A stretch of 64,000 bases of DNA from assembly GCA_964403015.1 (NCBI GenBank), contig CAYOEJ010000007.1, forward strand, positions 4,634 to 68,633, read 5' to 3'. Below, one piece after another: positions 36,154-45,974 of the stretch. How positions within the stretch are numbered: position 1 is the first letter of the stretch; each line of letters begins with the position of its first letter. Source of the DNA: CAYOEJ01 sp964403015. GTDB taxonomy: Bacteria; Actinomycetota; Actinomycetes; Actinomycetales; Actinomycetaceae. The position numbers and the translations under genes were made by a program. The notes beneath the pieces are model-generated. The model was not told where the DNA came from, did no database searches, and saw only the letters and a list, made by a program, of their open reading frames with translations.

Positions 36154-38402
36154 TGGCTGGCGTTCGCGCTGTTCTTTCGGCAATGCTGCTGGCGGCCGGG
36201 GTACTTGGAGCGTCTCCCGTGACGTCCTCCGCGTCAAACGCGTCACTCGAAAACCATTTTGGAAACTCCGCCACATTCCCTCTTACTACAACTAAAGAAC
36301 ATGACGTCGCCCTTCGTATCACCAGCTTTGGCGATCCGACGCTGGGCCCGGACACAGACCTACGAGTCACCGTGGAAATCACGAATAGTTCCCGTCAAGA
36401 GCTCGAAATTCCCCACCTCGTCCTGCGTTCCCAGTCTCAGGTGGCCTTCACGCACGCAAGAATCTATGGGTGGATGTCGGGAACGACTCCCGGCGTTGTT
36501 CTGTCCGAACATCCTGTGGATCTGACGGTTAAGCCAGGCGAAACGATCACCCACACCATTACCGTTGATAGTGAGGACATCCCGTGGTCACACGACGAGT
36601 TCGGCTGGGGAGCGCGAGGAATCGAGGTGGGGGCGTTCAATAACCTCACGGACCTTCTCGTCGATCGATCGATGATCATTGCCACCACTGATGCGGACAT
36701 CACGCCCATGCCGCTCTCGATCATCGCACCTGTGACCGTCGATCCGGACGGTCTGGGTACAACCCCAAGCTTCATCGAGGTCCTTTCCGCAGCACACCCG
36801 CAGGTCACCGACGATACCGACGCGACGCCGTCGCCCGCGGTCACCGACCCCGATGAAAGTACCGAAGCAACCGGCGCACCTTCAATAAGCGACACAGAAG
36901 ATCCGGCAGGGTCCCCTCAGGCAAGTCAATCGCCGTCGTCGACCGACAACACTGAAACTGAGCAACGGGCACTCACCGACGAGTCAGTGAAGCGCGGTAC
37001 TGGTGACGCGGTGATGGATTGGAACGTCGAGGGGGTATCGCTTTTCTTTGATCCCTCGCTTCTCGAGGATGAGACAGCCATTGCCGAGCTGGCGAACGAC
37101 CCCGCAGCAGATCTCTATATCACCCCGCTTTACGACGCCGATATCGCCGCTCTCGCTCACGCTGATGATGAGGTGCGGGCGCAGAAGTTAGTTGACGATT
37201 CGCGCATCCGTGCCGAAGAGCTCGGAATCGAAGCGTCCCCGGAGGTGCTTTTGCCCGCCGGAATCCTCGATAGCGAAACCGTAGACTTTGCTAGCAATCT
37301 CGGGATATCCACCTTCGTGGTGCCCGAGGAGCAGGTGCCACTCCTCGAGACCGTGAACTTTCGACCCCACGGGTATACCGAGATCGAAACCGTCGATGAG
37401 ACGCAGCCAGCCATCGTCACCAACGACGCGATGAGCGCCGCGCTCGGAGGACGCTTGACCGGAAATGAGAGCATCGAGCTCGATGCTCTCGACGCTCGGC
37501 AAGTAACTCTCGCGCTTTCGTCTGCGCACTTTCGAGAGCGCCCTAATGATTCTCGCGCCGTAATTCTGCAAATCGAACGCGGCGCCCTTCCCGCTGTATC
37601 GGAATCTGAAAAAGCTATGCATTCCGTGGCGACTGCCCTGCTAGACGCCCCTTGGATAGATCCCGTTGGCCTCACCGGAATCACTCGTACCGAGCCAGTC
37701 GCGGTTCGCCGGGCCTCACTTCCTGCCAACGTGGCTAACGACGGCGAAATAAGTTCCGGAGAGCTCGATGATATCGACCAAGCGTTAAGTGACTTTCACA
37801 CCTTCGCATTGATATTTGACGACCCAGATTCGTTGGTTAACCTCGCGCAGACCCGCGCCGACGAACTCACAGCCATCGCCTGGCGGACTCTTCCCCACGA
37901 ACGCAGCCGGCAGATCGAGGGTATAACACCCAGTAGTAACCTCTTCGATACGATCCGAGTGGAGAGCTCGTCTACTATCAACATGATCTCGGAAAGCTCA
38001 GCGCTGCCCATCCACGTCACCAATTCTTTTGACTATCCGGTCAATGTATTGATCGAACTAGAAACGCCAGATACACGCCTCCAAGCTCTCGAGCCTGTCG
38101 AAGCACGACTACCCGCCCAAAGCACCTCCGCAGTAAGTATCCCGGTTGAAGCTTGGGGATCCGGAAATCTTCGAGTGACCGTTCAGGTGACAAATTCGGA
38201 CGGGGTGCCAATTGGAGCTTCGGAAGATTTCCACGTCCGAGTACGGGCTGACTGGGAGACGGTTGGCACCGTCATATTTGCAGGATTCTTTGGATTGCTA
38301 CTTGTGGTGGGAGTGTTCAAGTCCGTCAAGAAGGGTCGACGCTCGGACCCAATTGACCCGGACGACTTCAGTGCGGCGATCAATGCGAGAAAGAATTCAT
38401 AA
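36153..38402 (+). CDS. DUF6049 family secreted/membrane-anchored protein (Rv3909-like)
   Basis: 749 residues. A signal peptide (AGVRAVLSAMLLAAGVLGASP) leads to a large extracytoplasmic region of beta-rich domains, interrupted by an Asp/Ser/Thr/Pro linker near residues 220-280, and a single C-terminal helix (about 702-722, TVIFAGFFGLLLVVGVF) followed by a basic cytoplasmic tail. It corresponds to M. tuberculosis Rv3909, next to the MurJ-pseudokinase gene, and probably works in cell-envelope assembly, but no activity is known. The ATG at 36153 overlaps the NUDIX stop and has GGAGAAG upstream. Confidence 0.88.
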   Translation: MAGVRAVLSAMLLAAGVLGASPVTSSASNASLENHFGNSATFPLTTTKEHDVALRITSFGDPTLGPDTDLRVTVEITNSSRQELEIPHLVLRSQSQVAFTHARIYGWMSGTTPGVVLSEHPVDLTVKPGETITHTITVDSEDIPWSHDEFGWGARGIEVGAFNNLTDLLVDRSMIIATTDADITPMPLSIIAPVTVDPDGLGTTPSFIEVLSAAHPQVTDDTDATPSPAVTDPDESTEATGAPSISDTEDPAGSPQASQSPSSTDNTETEQRALTDESVKRGTGDAVMDWNVEGVSLFFDPSLLEDETAIAELANDPAADLYITPLYDADIAALAHADDEVRAQKLVDDSRIRAEELGIEASPEVLLPAGILDSETVDFASNLGISTFVVPEEQVPLLETVNFRPHGYTEIETVDETQPAIVTNDAMSAALGGRLTGNESIELDALDARQVTLALSSAHFRERPNDSRAVILQIERGALPAVSESEKAMHSVATALLDAPWIDPVGLTGITRTEPVAVRRASLPANVANDGEISSGELDDIDQALSDFHTFALIFDDPDSLVNLAQTRADELTAIAWRTLPHERSRQIEGITPSSNLFDTIRVESSSTINMISESSALPIHVTNSFDYPVNVLIELETPDTRLQALEPVEARLPAQSTSAVSIPVEAWGSGNLRVTVQVTNSDGVPIGASEDFHVRVRADWETVGTVIFAGFFGLLLVVGVFKSVKKGRRSDPIDPDDFSAAINARKNS

Positions 38403-38455
38403 AGGATTTTCGTTTCATACATCTCAACACTATGGGTAACTGCATTTCCCTAGGT

Positions 38456-38484
38456 TTGAGCGTTAAACTGGACGACAGTACAAG
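38456..38484 (+). promoter_or_regulatory. Possible promoter of the pseudokinase gene
   Basis: TTGAGC (38456-38461) and TACAAG (38479-38484) are 17 bases apart, 17 bases before the GTG start. Each element departs from consensus by two positions or so. This is the only spacer of size between DUF6049 and the pseudokinase, where relatives carry murJ. Confidence 0.35.
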
Positions 38485-38501
38485 CCACTACGGGAGACAA
38501 C

Positions 38502-40876
38502 GTGAGCAAAAGTTTCGCTCGTTCCGGACAGCGCCTAGCTCACCGGTTCGACCTCATTGTTCAAGCAGCGCATCAGCTGCCCTTCGAACATGCGAGTACA
38601 TGGGTGGCTCGCGATACCGCGTTGTCTCGCCAGTTGCGTGCGATCGTCATCGACCCTGAAGCTCCGCAAGTCCGCGACGTCATTGACGCCGCACGCCGTG
38701 CCGCCCTCATCGAGGACCCCAAAATGGTGGGCATCGTATCGGTTGTCGAGGGCGACGACTTTGCCGTTCTCACCGAAGTCCCGCCGGGGATGCCTCTTGA
38801 CCAGTACCTCACCGGCGCACCGCTAAATCTGCAGCTGGTCCGCTCACTGATGGGCGAGATTTCCGCTGCAGTCAACACGGCTCGCCACCGCGGTGTACGT
38901 CATCTCCAGCTCGACGCCGGTGACGTCTACGTCTCCGATGCCGGACACATCGTGGTCGATGGATTTGGTATCCATGCGGCCTTAGCCGGCGTCGACACTA
39001 ATCGGATGTCATCTGAACTCGACCGGGACGAGGCTCGTGGCCTCACTGTCCTGCTCGCGTCTTTGTTGCTTGGCAGGAACTTTCCTGAGGATCCCTCCAC
39101 TCATGACTCCGTTGTCGCCGAGGCTGCCGAGCTACCTGGAATCTCTGCCGAGCTGCAAGATCTTTTGCACCGCGAGCAGCACGGAGAAGGAGCAATTTCT
39201 CCTGATGATCTCATGCGCCGCCTCGTTCCTTGGGGCGATATCGATGTGCAACTACTGCCCGACGCAGCACCTGACATCGATGCCGCCGAAAAGTTCGGAC
39301 CCGCAGATTCTGAGGATTCTTTGGCACACGAGGATCGTGAAGATGGCGCAGACGATGCGCCGACGACGAGTGGCGCAGCCTGCAGTTCCCTTTCCAGCCA
39401 AGATGGTCATCAAGCTGAGCACGCCGAGGAGTCTCCCAAAGAAGTACCAGCCGGAGAACCGTTGGCAAGTAACCGCGAAGAAGCGGCTCGAATTGTCGAC
39501 CAAATTTTGGATATCGACGACGACGAAGGACGAGTTAGTGCGCTGGCATGGCCCGGTCTGGCAACTGTCACGCCTGATGAGCCGGAGCCAGCTGCCGATG
39601 ACGAGGCCGATTCCGCCGACACTTCCGGCGCAGACTCCGATTCCGCCGACACTTCGGGCGCAGACTCCGATTCCGACGGCACGTCCAGCGCAGATTCCGA
39701 TTCCACCGCGGCGGAATCAAAGGATCCCGAATCAAGGGACTCCGAAGCAGNNNNNNNNNNNNNNNNNNNNNNNNNNNNNNNNNNNNNNNNNNNNNNNNNN
39801 NNNNNNNNNNNNNNNNNNNNNNNNNNNNNNNNNNNNNNNNNNNNNNNNNNTCCGATTCCACCGCGGCGGAATCAAAGGATCCCGAATCAAGGGACTCCGA
39901 AGCAGAGAACCTCGAAACGGCCGTTTTACCAGTCACGGCAGCCACAGCGAGCGAGACTGATGCAGCTGAGACAAGTGCGTCTACCTCAGCTCCGCGCAGA
40001 GTTTCTTTCAGGAATTGGCGATCTGGGGATGTGGGATCAAACGACTCCGGGCACCCGACAGTCGCTGAATCAACCGCGGTTCACGGATCACGCAAGCTTG
40101 GTGGATCGACTGCGGTTGGCGGATCGACCGCCGCAAGCATCGCGCCGGCGAAGTCTGCCGGAGCTACGTGGGGTTCGACCACCCATGTAGCAACCTCAGA
40201 TGAGCCTCGGGTCAACGCCACATGGGTGTCAATGATTCTGTTCACTATCGTCGTTCTCATCGCCGGCTACCTCGGCTGGCAGAAGCTTTTTTCGCCATTT
40301 GATGAGGTCACGCTACAAGAGGTTGATCCAGTTCAGACAGAAGAACCAGACGGAGATGGCGACGGCACGGATGGAACCGATGGCTCGGACCCATCCGAAG
40401 ACAGTCCTCCAGTAGATACCGCGGCAGACCCGGTGATTGCCTCCGCAACTCTGGTAAGCCCGGAGGCCGGCGTCATCCAGGGAACGAATGCAGCCACACA
40501 GGACAACCCACAATCAGTGCCCAACGCCGTCGACGGAAATCCCAGTACGGTCTGGACGTCCTTCCAATATGTGGCTCAGGACATGGCTCCGATCTCCGGT
40601 TTTGGACTATACATAGAGCTAGAGGAAGAGGCTCAGGTAAGTGCAGTCACGGTAAACGTGGACGGCACTGGAGGTAACATCCAGTGGCGTGACACGGTGG
40701 TTGAGGCACCCGCCTCCGGAAAGCTCGTTGCTGAAGGGGCAATGAGCGCACAAACAGTCCTGACCGCAGAAGAGCCTGTGGTCACCAGCAGCTTCGTCCT
40801 GTGGATTAATGAACTACCGGTCGACAACTCATCTGGCACCTTCCAGATCAAGATCTCCGAAATAACCGTTGAATAA
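38502..40876 (+). CDS. Membrane pseudokinase with extracellular discoidin-like domain (C-terminal half of MviN/Rv3910), split by an assembly gap
   Basis: Cytoplasmic protein-kinase-like domain (residues about 1-250), then a Ser/Asp/Glu-rich disordered region with tandem repeats, one transmembrane helix (about 40230-40300, WVSMILFTIVVLIAGYLGW), and an outside beta-sandwich domain ending at 40876. The kinase lobe lacks the glycine loop; the catalytic loop reads HRGVRHLQLDAGDVYV without the HRD Asp, and the DFG site reads DGFG, so it is a pseudokinase. In mycobacteria the same unit is fused to MurJ and recruits FhaA when phosphorylated. The 100 N at 39751-39850 cause an apparent frame change; flanking copies of a 57-bp repeat show the gene is intact in nature. 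Confidence 0.85.
39751..39850. other. Assembly gap (100 N) inside a tandem-repeat tract
   Basis: Exactly 100 N, the conventional size for a gap of unknown length. The 55 bases on the left (39696-39750) are identical to the 55 on the right (39851-39905). They are parts of a 57-bp unit encoding DSDSTAAESKDPESRDSEA. The frames on both sides agree if the true missing length is 2 more than a multiple of 3. Confidence 0.95.
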
Positions 40877-40914
40877 GCGGAAATACCGTTGAGCAAACGG
40901 AAAGAAAGGTAGCA

Positions 40915-41844
40915 ATGAGCACCATTCACGACGTCGTCATCGTCGGATCTGGCCCAGCCGGCTGGACAGCCGCCATCTACACCGCGCGAGCGGGTCTCGA
41001 GCCAGTCGTTCTGGCTGGCACTCTCGATGCCGGCGGTGCACTGATGACTACCACCGAAGTTGAAAACTTCCCCGGCTTCCCCGAGGGCATTATGGGTCCC
41101 GAACTCATGGAAAAGATGCAGGCCCAGGCTGAACGCTTCGGCGCAGACACTCGCTACGAGGACGCCACCTCGATGGATCTGATGGGCGATATCAAGACCA
41201 TCACCACCGATTCTGAAACGTATCAGGCACGCGCTGTCATTCTGGCGCTCGGCTCCGAATACAAGAAGCTTGGCCTAGACGGGGAGGCAGTATTCTCTGG
41301 CAAGGGCGTTTCCTACTGCGCTACCTGCGACGGTTTCTTCTTCAAGAACCAGGAAATCGCGGTCGTAGGCGGCGGCGATTCCGCAGTCACCGAGGCGCTC
41401 TTCCTCGCGCGATTCGGAACCACCGTTCACGTTATCCACCGTCGCGATGAGCTTCGCGCCTCTCAGATCATGGCCGATCGACTCCTCGCCACCGAGAACG
41501 TCAAGATGCACTGGAATTCCGTTGTGGAATCCATCAACGGCGAATCCAAGCTCGAATCCTTGACGCTGCGCAACACCGAAACCGGAGACGTGAGCGACCT
41601 TCCCGTTGCCGGAATGTTTGTGGCCATCGGTCACGCTCCGCGAACCGCGGTTCTCGACGGTCAAGTGATCCTCGAAGACGGCGGCTACATCAGGGTAGAT
41701 TCACCCTCGGCTCGTACCTCGCTCGCCGGCGTTTTCGCGTGCGGTGACGTGGTTGACAGCCACTACCAGCAGGCCGTTACCGCTGCGGGCACAGGATGTG
41801 TTGCAGCGCTGGACGCTGAAAAGTACCTCATGGAGCAAATCTAA
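40915..41844 (+). CDS. trxB: Thioredoxin reductase
   Basis: 309-residue flavoprotein that reduces thioredoxin with NADPH. FAD motif GSGPAGWTAAIYTARAG, redox motif CATCDG (residues about 137-142), NADPH motif GGGDSAVTEALFLARFG and final FAD motif FACGDVVDSHYQQAVTAAGTG are all complete. It follows the pseudokinase gene by 38 bases and precedes a thioredoxin-like gene, matching the conserved origin-proximal order of Actinobacteria. Confidence 0.98.
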   Translation: MSTIHDVVIVGSGPAGWTAAIYTARAGLEPVVLAGTLDAGGALMTTTEVENFPGFPEGIMGPELMEKMQAQAERFGADTRYEDATSMDLMGDIKTITTDSETYQARAVILALGSEYKKLGLDGEAVFSGKGVSYCATCDGFFFKNQEIAVVGGGDSAVTEALFLARFGTTVHVIHRRDELRASQIMADRLLATENVKMHWNSVVESINGESKLESLTLRNTETGDVSDLPVAGMFVAIGHAPRTAVLDGQVILEDGGYIRVDSPSARTSLAGVFACGDVVDSHYQQAVTAAGTGCVAALDAEKYLMEQI

Positions 41845-41875
41845 GCGTGTCGGATCGGGTCCATAGGCTGTATCC

Positions 41876-42211
41876 ATGACTATCGGACCCGATCATCGCG
41901 CTCGTTCTATCGAGTTGCATTTCTACACCGCCTCGTGGTGTGGACCGTGCATCCAGATGCGAACAATTTTTGACGAACTGGTCATAGAAACGCGTCGCCA
42001 CCTGCACCAAACGAACCGGGACGAGGAGGCCGATAGCCTTAACGGCGTCGTCGTCGATATTGATAACGATCCGGAAGCAGCCGAAAACGCTCGGATTGAG
42101 CGAATACCGCTCATTACCCTGACGGTGGACGGCGAGGAAAAGCTGCGGCTCGTGGGAGCCAGGCCAAAACTCTCCATACGTGAGCAGTTCTCGATAGTCC
42201 TAGACAACTAG
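41876..42211 (+). CDS. Thioredoxin-like protein
   Basis: 111 residues with the canonical motif WCGPC (ELHFYTASWCGPCIQM) and the cis-proline in RIPLITLTVDG. It occupies the position of trxC in mycobacteria, 31 bases after trxB, so it is the likely partner of that reductase. It is more divergent than classical TrxA (an insertion of charged residues after the active-site helix, HLHQTNRDEEADSL), so it may serve a specialised substrate. Confidence 0.88.
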   Translation: MTIGPDHRARSIELHFYTASWCGPCIQMRTIFDELVIETRRHLHQTNRDEEADSLNGVVVDIDNDPEAAENARIERIPLITLTVDGEEKLRLVGARPKLSIREQFSIVLDN

Positions 42212-42255
42212 TGGCAGTATTAGAACCGTCGCTTTTGATTCAACAAGGAGTAAAC

Positions 42256-43593
42256 ATGGCAGAGCATCCGGAAGGCAGTATCACGAAGCTGGTCGACGCC
42301 GCTGCCGGCGCCGGAACTCGCCTCGATCCTTGGTTCGACAGGTACGCCGATCGAGCGTTGGGCATGAAACAGTCCGAAACTCGCTCGCTGTTCGCCGTGG
42401 CGAACCGGCCCGAGGTTGTCTCGCTCGCTGGCGGTATGCCAAACATTCAGGGGCTTCCCCTCGATTTCCTCGCGGACATGACCGCGAGACTCATCCGTGA
42501 GCGCGGACCACAGCTCCTTCAGTATGGCGGCGGCCAAGGCGAGGAGGAGATCCGCGAGCAGATTCTCGAAGTCATGAAGCCCGAGGGAATTCGTGCTCAC
42601 GTGGACGACATCACGGTGACCACAGGATCCCAGGCGGCACTCGACATTGTCACCCAGATCCTCATTAATCCGGGCGACACGATTGTGGCTGAGGCGCCTT
42701 CGTACGTCGGTGCTCTCGGTGTCTTTCGCGCTTACCAAGCAAACGTCGTGCATGTGCCGATGGACGCTGACGGGCTTATTCCCGAGGCTCTCGAAGAGAC
42801 CCTCACCGATCTCGAGGCAGAGGGCAAGCCAGTAAAGTTCCTCTACACCGTGCCGAATTTCCACAACCCTGGCGGCGTTTCAATGTCGCTCGAGCGCCGG
42901 CCGCAGGTCGTTGAGATTTGCAAGCGTCACCACGTGCTCATTTTGGAAGACAATCCTTACGGCATGCTTGGTTTCGACGATCAGACGATGAAGCCGTTGC
43001 AGACCTACAATCCCGAAGGCGTCATCTACCTCGGATCATTTTCCAAGACTTTCGCGCCGGGCTACCGCGTCGGATGGGCACTCGCTCCCCACGCAGTGAC
43101 TCAGCGCCTCACTCTCGCAAATGAGAATGCGGTTCTCTCACCCACCAAGGTGGGTCAATTATCAATCGCCGAGTATCTGCGCACCTACGACTGGATGGGA
43201 CAGATCAAGGAATATCGGTCCATGTACCGCGAACGCCGCGATGCCATGAACAATGCGCTGGCTCAATACCTCCCGCAGTGTTCGTGGAACGTGCCCGACG
43301 GCGGTTTCTACACGTGGGTCAAACTTCCAGATGGTTTGGATGCCAAAGCCATGCTTCCGCGCGCAACCACCAATCTTGTGGCATACGTATCCGGAACCGC
43401 TTTCTACGCCGATGGCCAAGGCCGCGACCACATGCGACTTTCGTTCTGCTACCCCACTCCGGAACGTATCGAGGAAGGTGTTCGCCGCCTGTCAACAGTC
43501 ATCGAGAATGAGACTGAGCTGGTGAACATGTTCGGCGTTCAGAATCGGCACACGGAATCGGGCGTTGAAACCCCGGTTAGCGATCAGAAGTAG
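42256..43593 (+). CDS. PLP-dependent aminotransferase, class I/II (2-aminoadipate transaminase-like)
   Basis: About 445 residues, fold type I. PLP residues are visible: GSQAALDIVTQ, the Asn in NFHNPGG, Asp and Tyr in EDNPYGML, and the Schiff-base lysine in LGSFSKTFAPGYRVGW. No winged-helix domain, so it is an enzyme rather than a MocR regulator. The amino acid substrate is undetermined. AAGGAG lies seven bases before the ATG at 42256. It stands between thioredoxin and the D-Ala ligase-like gene, with 9 bases to the latter. Confidence 0.92.
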   Translation: MAEHPEGSITKLVDAAAGAGTRLDPWFDRYADRALGMKQSETRSLFAVANRPEVVSLAGGMPNIQGLPLDFLADMTARLIRERGPQLLQYGGGQGEEEIREQILEVMKPEGIRAHVDDITVTTGSQAALDIVTQILINPGDTIVAEAPSYVGALGVFRAYQANVVHVPMDADGLIPEALEETLTDLEAEGKPVKFLYTVPNFHNPGGVSMSLERRPQVVEICKRHHVLILEDNPYGMLGFDDQTMKPLQTYNPEGVIYLGSFSKTFAPGYRVGWALAPHAVTQRLTLANENAVLSPTKVGQLSIAEYLRTYDWMGQIKEYRSMYRERRDAMNNALAQYLPQCSWNVPDGGFYTWVKLPDGLDAKAMLPRATTNLVAYVSGTAFYADGQGRDHMRLSFCYPTPERIEEGVRRLSTVIENETELVNMFGVQNRHTESGVETPVSDQK

Positions 43594-43602
43594 GAGTTGA
43601 TC

Positions 43603-44583
43603 ATGGATCGACCTTTGACAGTTGCAGTCCTCGCAGGTGGCCTCACCCACGAGCGCGAAGTCTCGCTGCGTTCCGGACGTCGAGTCGCTGCGGCACTCAT
43701 CAACGCAGGTATTCAGGCAAAAGTGCTCGACGTGGATGCGCAGCTTCTGCAGCGTTTGGCGGCCCTCGAGCCCGACGTCGTCTGGCCGCTCGTTCACGGC
43801 TCTACCGGTGAGGATGGATCTCTCCAGGATCTGCTTGTTCTCGCAGGGTACCCGTATGTGGGTTCAGAAGCTTACGGTTGTCGCCTTGCCTCGGACAAGT
43901 CTGTCGCGAGCTCGGTTCTCAAAAATGCTGGCCTTCCCGTTCCCCAGTCGATCGCGCTGCCACAGAGCCTCTTCCGCGAGGTCGGCGTGGCCGGCGTTCT
44001 CGACCTACTCGAGAAAATGTTCGGCTTCCCCATGGTCGTCAAACCAACGCGCGCCGGTTCATCCATGGGACTGTCCATCGTCCAGAACAAAGCTCAACTT
44101 CCTGGCGCAATGGTCGACTGCTTTGCCTACGGCGAGGTCGCACTCATCCAACAGTTCATTTCAGGTCGCGAGTTCGGAGTCGCAGTCGCGGACCTCGGCA
44201 ACGGTCCCACCGCCCTTCCGCCAGTCGAAGTGAAAGCCACCGGCCCATACGATTACGACGCCCGTTACAACCCCGGCCGCGTCGAGTACAGCATCCTTCC
44301 CGACGACGACGCCGCCTCCCGCTCCGTACGCGAGCTGGCCGTCAACGTTCACAAGACTCTCGGGTTACGCCATCTGTCGCGTACCGATGTGATTCTTGAC
44401 GACGACGGTGTGGCTTGGTTTATCGATATCAATATCGCACCGGGCATGACGGAGACATCGATCTTCCCCCAAGCTGTGGCAGCCGAGGCCAAGAAGCAAG
44501 ATCGGGATCCTGACGATCTCTATCTAGATATTTTGCGTGTCGCCGCAATTTCCGCGGATCAAGGAACCAACGGCGAGAACTAA
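43603..44583 (+). CDS. ddl: D-alanine--D-alanine ligase family ATP-grasp enzyme
   Basis: 326 residues with the ATP-grasp layout: [16 protein letters not shown] at the N-terminus (His and Glu positions of Ddl), [14 protein letters not shown]-binding [14 protein letters not shown], and metal-binding [17 protein letters not shown] where classical Ddl has ENTxPGMT. The Asp and Ile substitutions in that last motif make it a divergent Ddl. Likely role is the D-Ala-D-Ala dipeptide of peptidoglycan, but another ligase activity is possible. AGGAG precedes the ATG at 43603. Its end overlaps the parB end by four bases (convergent). Confidence 0.82.
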   Translation: MDRPLTVAVLAGGLTHEREVSLRSGRRVAAALINAGIQAKVLDVDAQLLQRLAALEPDVVWPLVHGSTGEDGSLQDLLVLAGYPYVGSEAYGCRLASDKSVASSVLKNAGLPVPQSIALPQSLFREVGVAGVLDLLEKMFGFPMVVKPTRAGSSMGLSIVQNKAQLPGAMVDCFAYGEVALIQQFISGREFGVAVADLGNGPTALPPVEVKATGPYDYDARYNPGRVEYSILPDDDAASRSVRELAVNVHKTLGLRHLSRTDVILDDDGVAWFIDINIAPGMTETSIFPQAVAAEAKKQDRDPDDLYLDILRVAAISADQGTNGEN

Positions 44584-45923
44584 CGGTTGTCTGGCGTATC
44601 CACCGGACGTTCGTTGAGTACATCGAGAATGCGGTTGAGATCATCAATCGAGGCAAAGTCAATGGCAATCTTTCCCTTGCGCAAGCCCATATTGACCTTT
44701 ACTCGAGTATCGAAGCGATCTGCTAGACGCAGCGCCACGGTATTGAGCTCGTCCTCATATTGAGAGACGCGGCGGCGTGATCGGGGAGTATCTGGCCCAT
44801 CCTCACCTATCGCCACAATTTCCTCGACAGCGCGTACTGAGAGTCCCTCAGCCACAATACGCTGTGCCAGTCTTTCCATGGCCGCGGGATCAGTCAGGCC
44901 GAGAAGAGCACGAGCATGACCAGCTGACAAAACTCCGGCTGCAACTCGCCGCTGGACGAGTGGAGGAAGTTTCAACAGACGCAGCGTATTGGAGATCTGT
45001 GGGCGCGATCGAGCGATTCTCCGAGACAATTCTTCCTGCGTACAGTTGAAGTCTTCGAGCAGCTGTTGGTAAGCAGCGGCCTCCTCGAGAGCATTCAGCT
45101 GTGACCGGTGGAGGTTCTCTAGCAATGCATCTCGTAGCAAATCGGAATTTTCGGTACGTCGCACGATGGCGGGCACAGAGTCGTTGCCCGCCAGCTTCGA
45201 GGCTCGCCAGCGCCTTTCGCCCATGATGAGTTCGTAGCGCGCTTCGGGTAAGTCAGGGAGCGGTTCCGCAAGCGGCCGCACGACGATCGGCTGTAGAACT
45301 CCAACCTCCCGAATAGAGTCAGCCAGTTCGCTCAGATCGTCTTCGTCAAAGATCTGTCGTGGCTGTTTCTGGTTCGGAACAATCTCAGAGATGCTAATTT
45401 CGCCGAACGTAGCCCCTGGCACGGGTAACAGATCCGCGTTGGTATCGGATGTACTGGTGTCGGATGCGGTTGTGTGGGATCTGGTTGTGTCGGATACATC
45501 TGAACGGGAGTTTGTCTGGACGGCCGCGCCTGTGGCCTTAGTCTGCTTATTCTTCCCCCGTCCTTCGGATGCTGGCTTAGTGAGCTCTTCTTCGCTCTGG
45601 CTGCCCGTTATGTCTCTATCCGAAATCTTTTCTCCAGCACTCTTCTTCGTAGGCGTCTTACCGCGTGTAGGAGTGCTATCTTCTACAGCCACACCATCCG
45701 CTGCTGAAACAGTTGAAGGGGCCGCGTCGACTTCGGATCCCAGAGACTTTCGCGGGGACGAGTTGCTAACGTCCCTTCTGGTAGCGCTTCTTTCAGAAGA
45801 CTGAGCCGCCGAATCCTTTGGATTCTTGAAAAACACGTCGATGGGCCGAGCCTTCTGTTCCTCCTGCTCCGTTGGGAACAATGCGCCTATGCCCTTACCC
45901 AAACTACGTCGCTTTTCTGCCAT
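44580..45923 (-). CDS. parB: Chromosome-partitioning protein ParB
   Basis: 447 residues, longer than usual. The N-terminal ParA-activating peptide is [13 protein letters not shown], then about 150 residues of low-complexity Ser/Thr/Lys sequence, the CTPase/N-domain ([29 protein letters not shown] and the GERRWRA box), a helix-turn-helix that reads parS ([25 protein letters not shown]), and a C-terminal dimer domain. ParB loads at parS, spreads as a clamp and recruits condensin. Five parS sites lie 1-2 kb away. It follows parA with 51 bases between them. Confidence 0.96.
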   Translation of the reverse strand: MAEKRRSLGKGIGALFPTEQEEQKARPIDVFFKNPKDSAAQSSERSATRRDVSNSSPRKSLGSEVDAAPSTVSAADGVAVEDSTPTRGKTPTKKSAGEKISDRDITGSQSEEELTKPASEGRGKNKQTKATGAAVQTNSRSDVSDTTRSHTTASDTSTSDTNADLLPVPGATFGEISISEIVPNQKQPRQIFDEDDLSELADSIREVGVLQPIVVRPLAEPLPDLPEARYELIMGERRWRASKLAGNDSVPAIVRRTENSDLLRDALLENLHRSQLNALEEAAAYQQLLEDFNCTQEELSRRIARSRPQISNTLRLLKLPPLVQRRVAAGVLSAGHARALLGLTDPAAMERLAQRIVAEGLSVRAVEEIVAIGEDGPDTPRSRRRVSQYEDELNTVALRLADRFDTRVKVNMGLRKGKIAIDFASIDDLNRILDVLNERPVDTPDNR

Positions 45924-45974
45924 TATTCATCCTTTATCTAATTACTAAAAGTCCGTAACTACCTGAATGCGTGG

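Noticed and set aside
39580..39905. CRISPR-like array
   Set aside because: Repeats are direct, coding, acidic and lack unique spacers of constant length; no cas genes are present.
38502..40876. Frameshifted pseudogene in the pseudokinase
   Set aside because: The frame changes only across the 100-N gap, whose length is arbitrary. Identical repeat copies on both sides read in the correct frames, so the gene is most likely intact.
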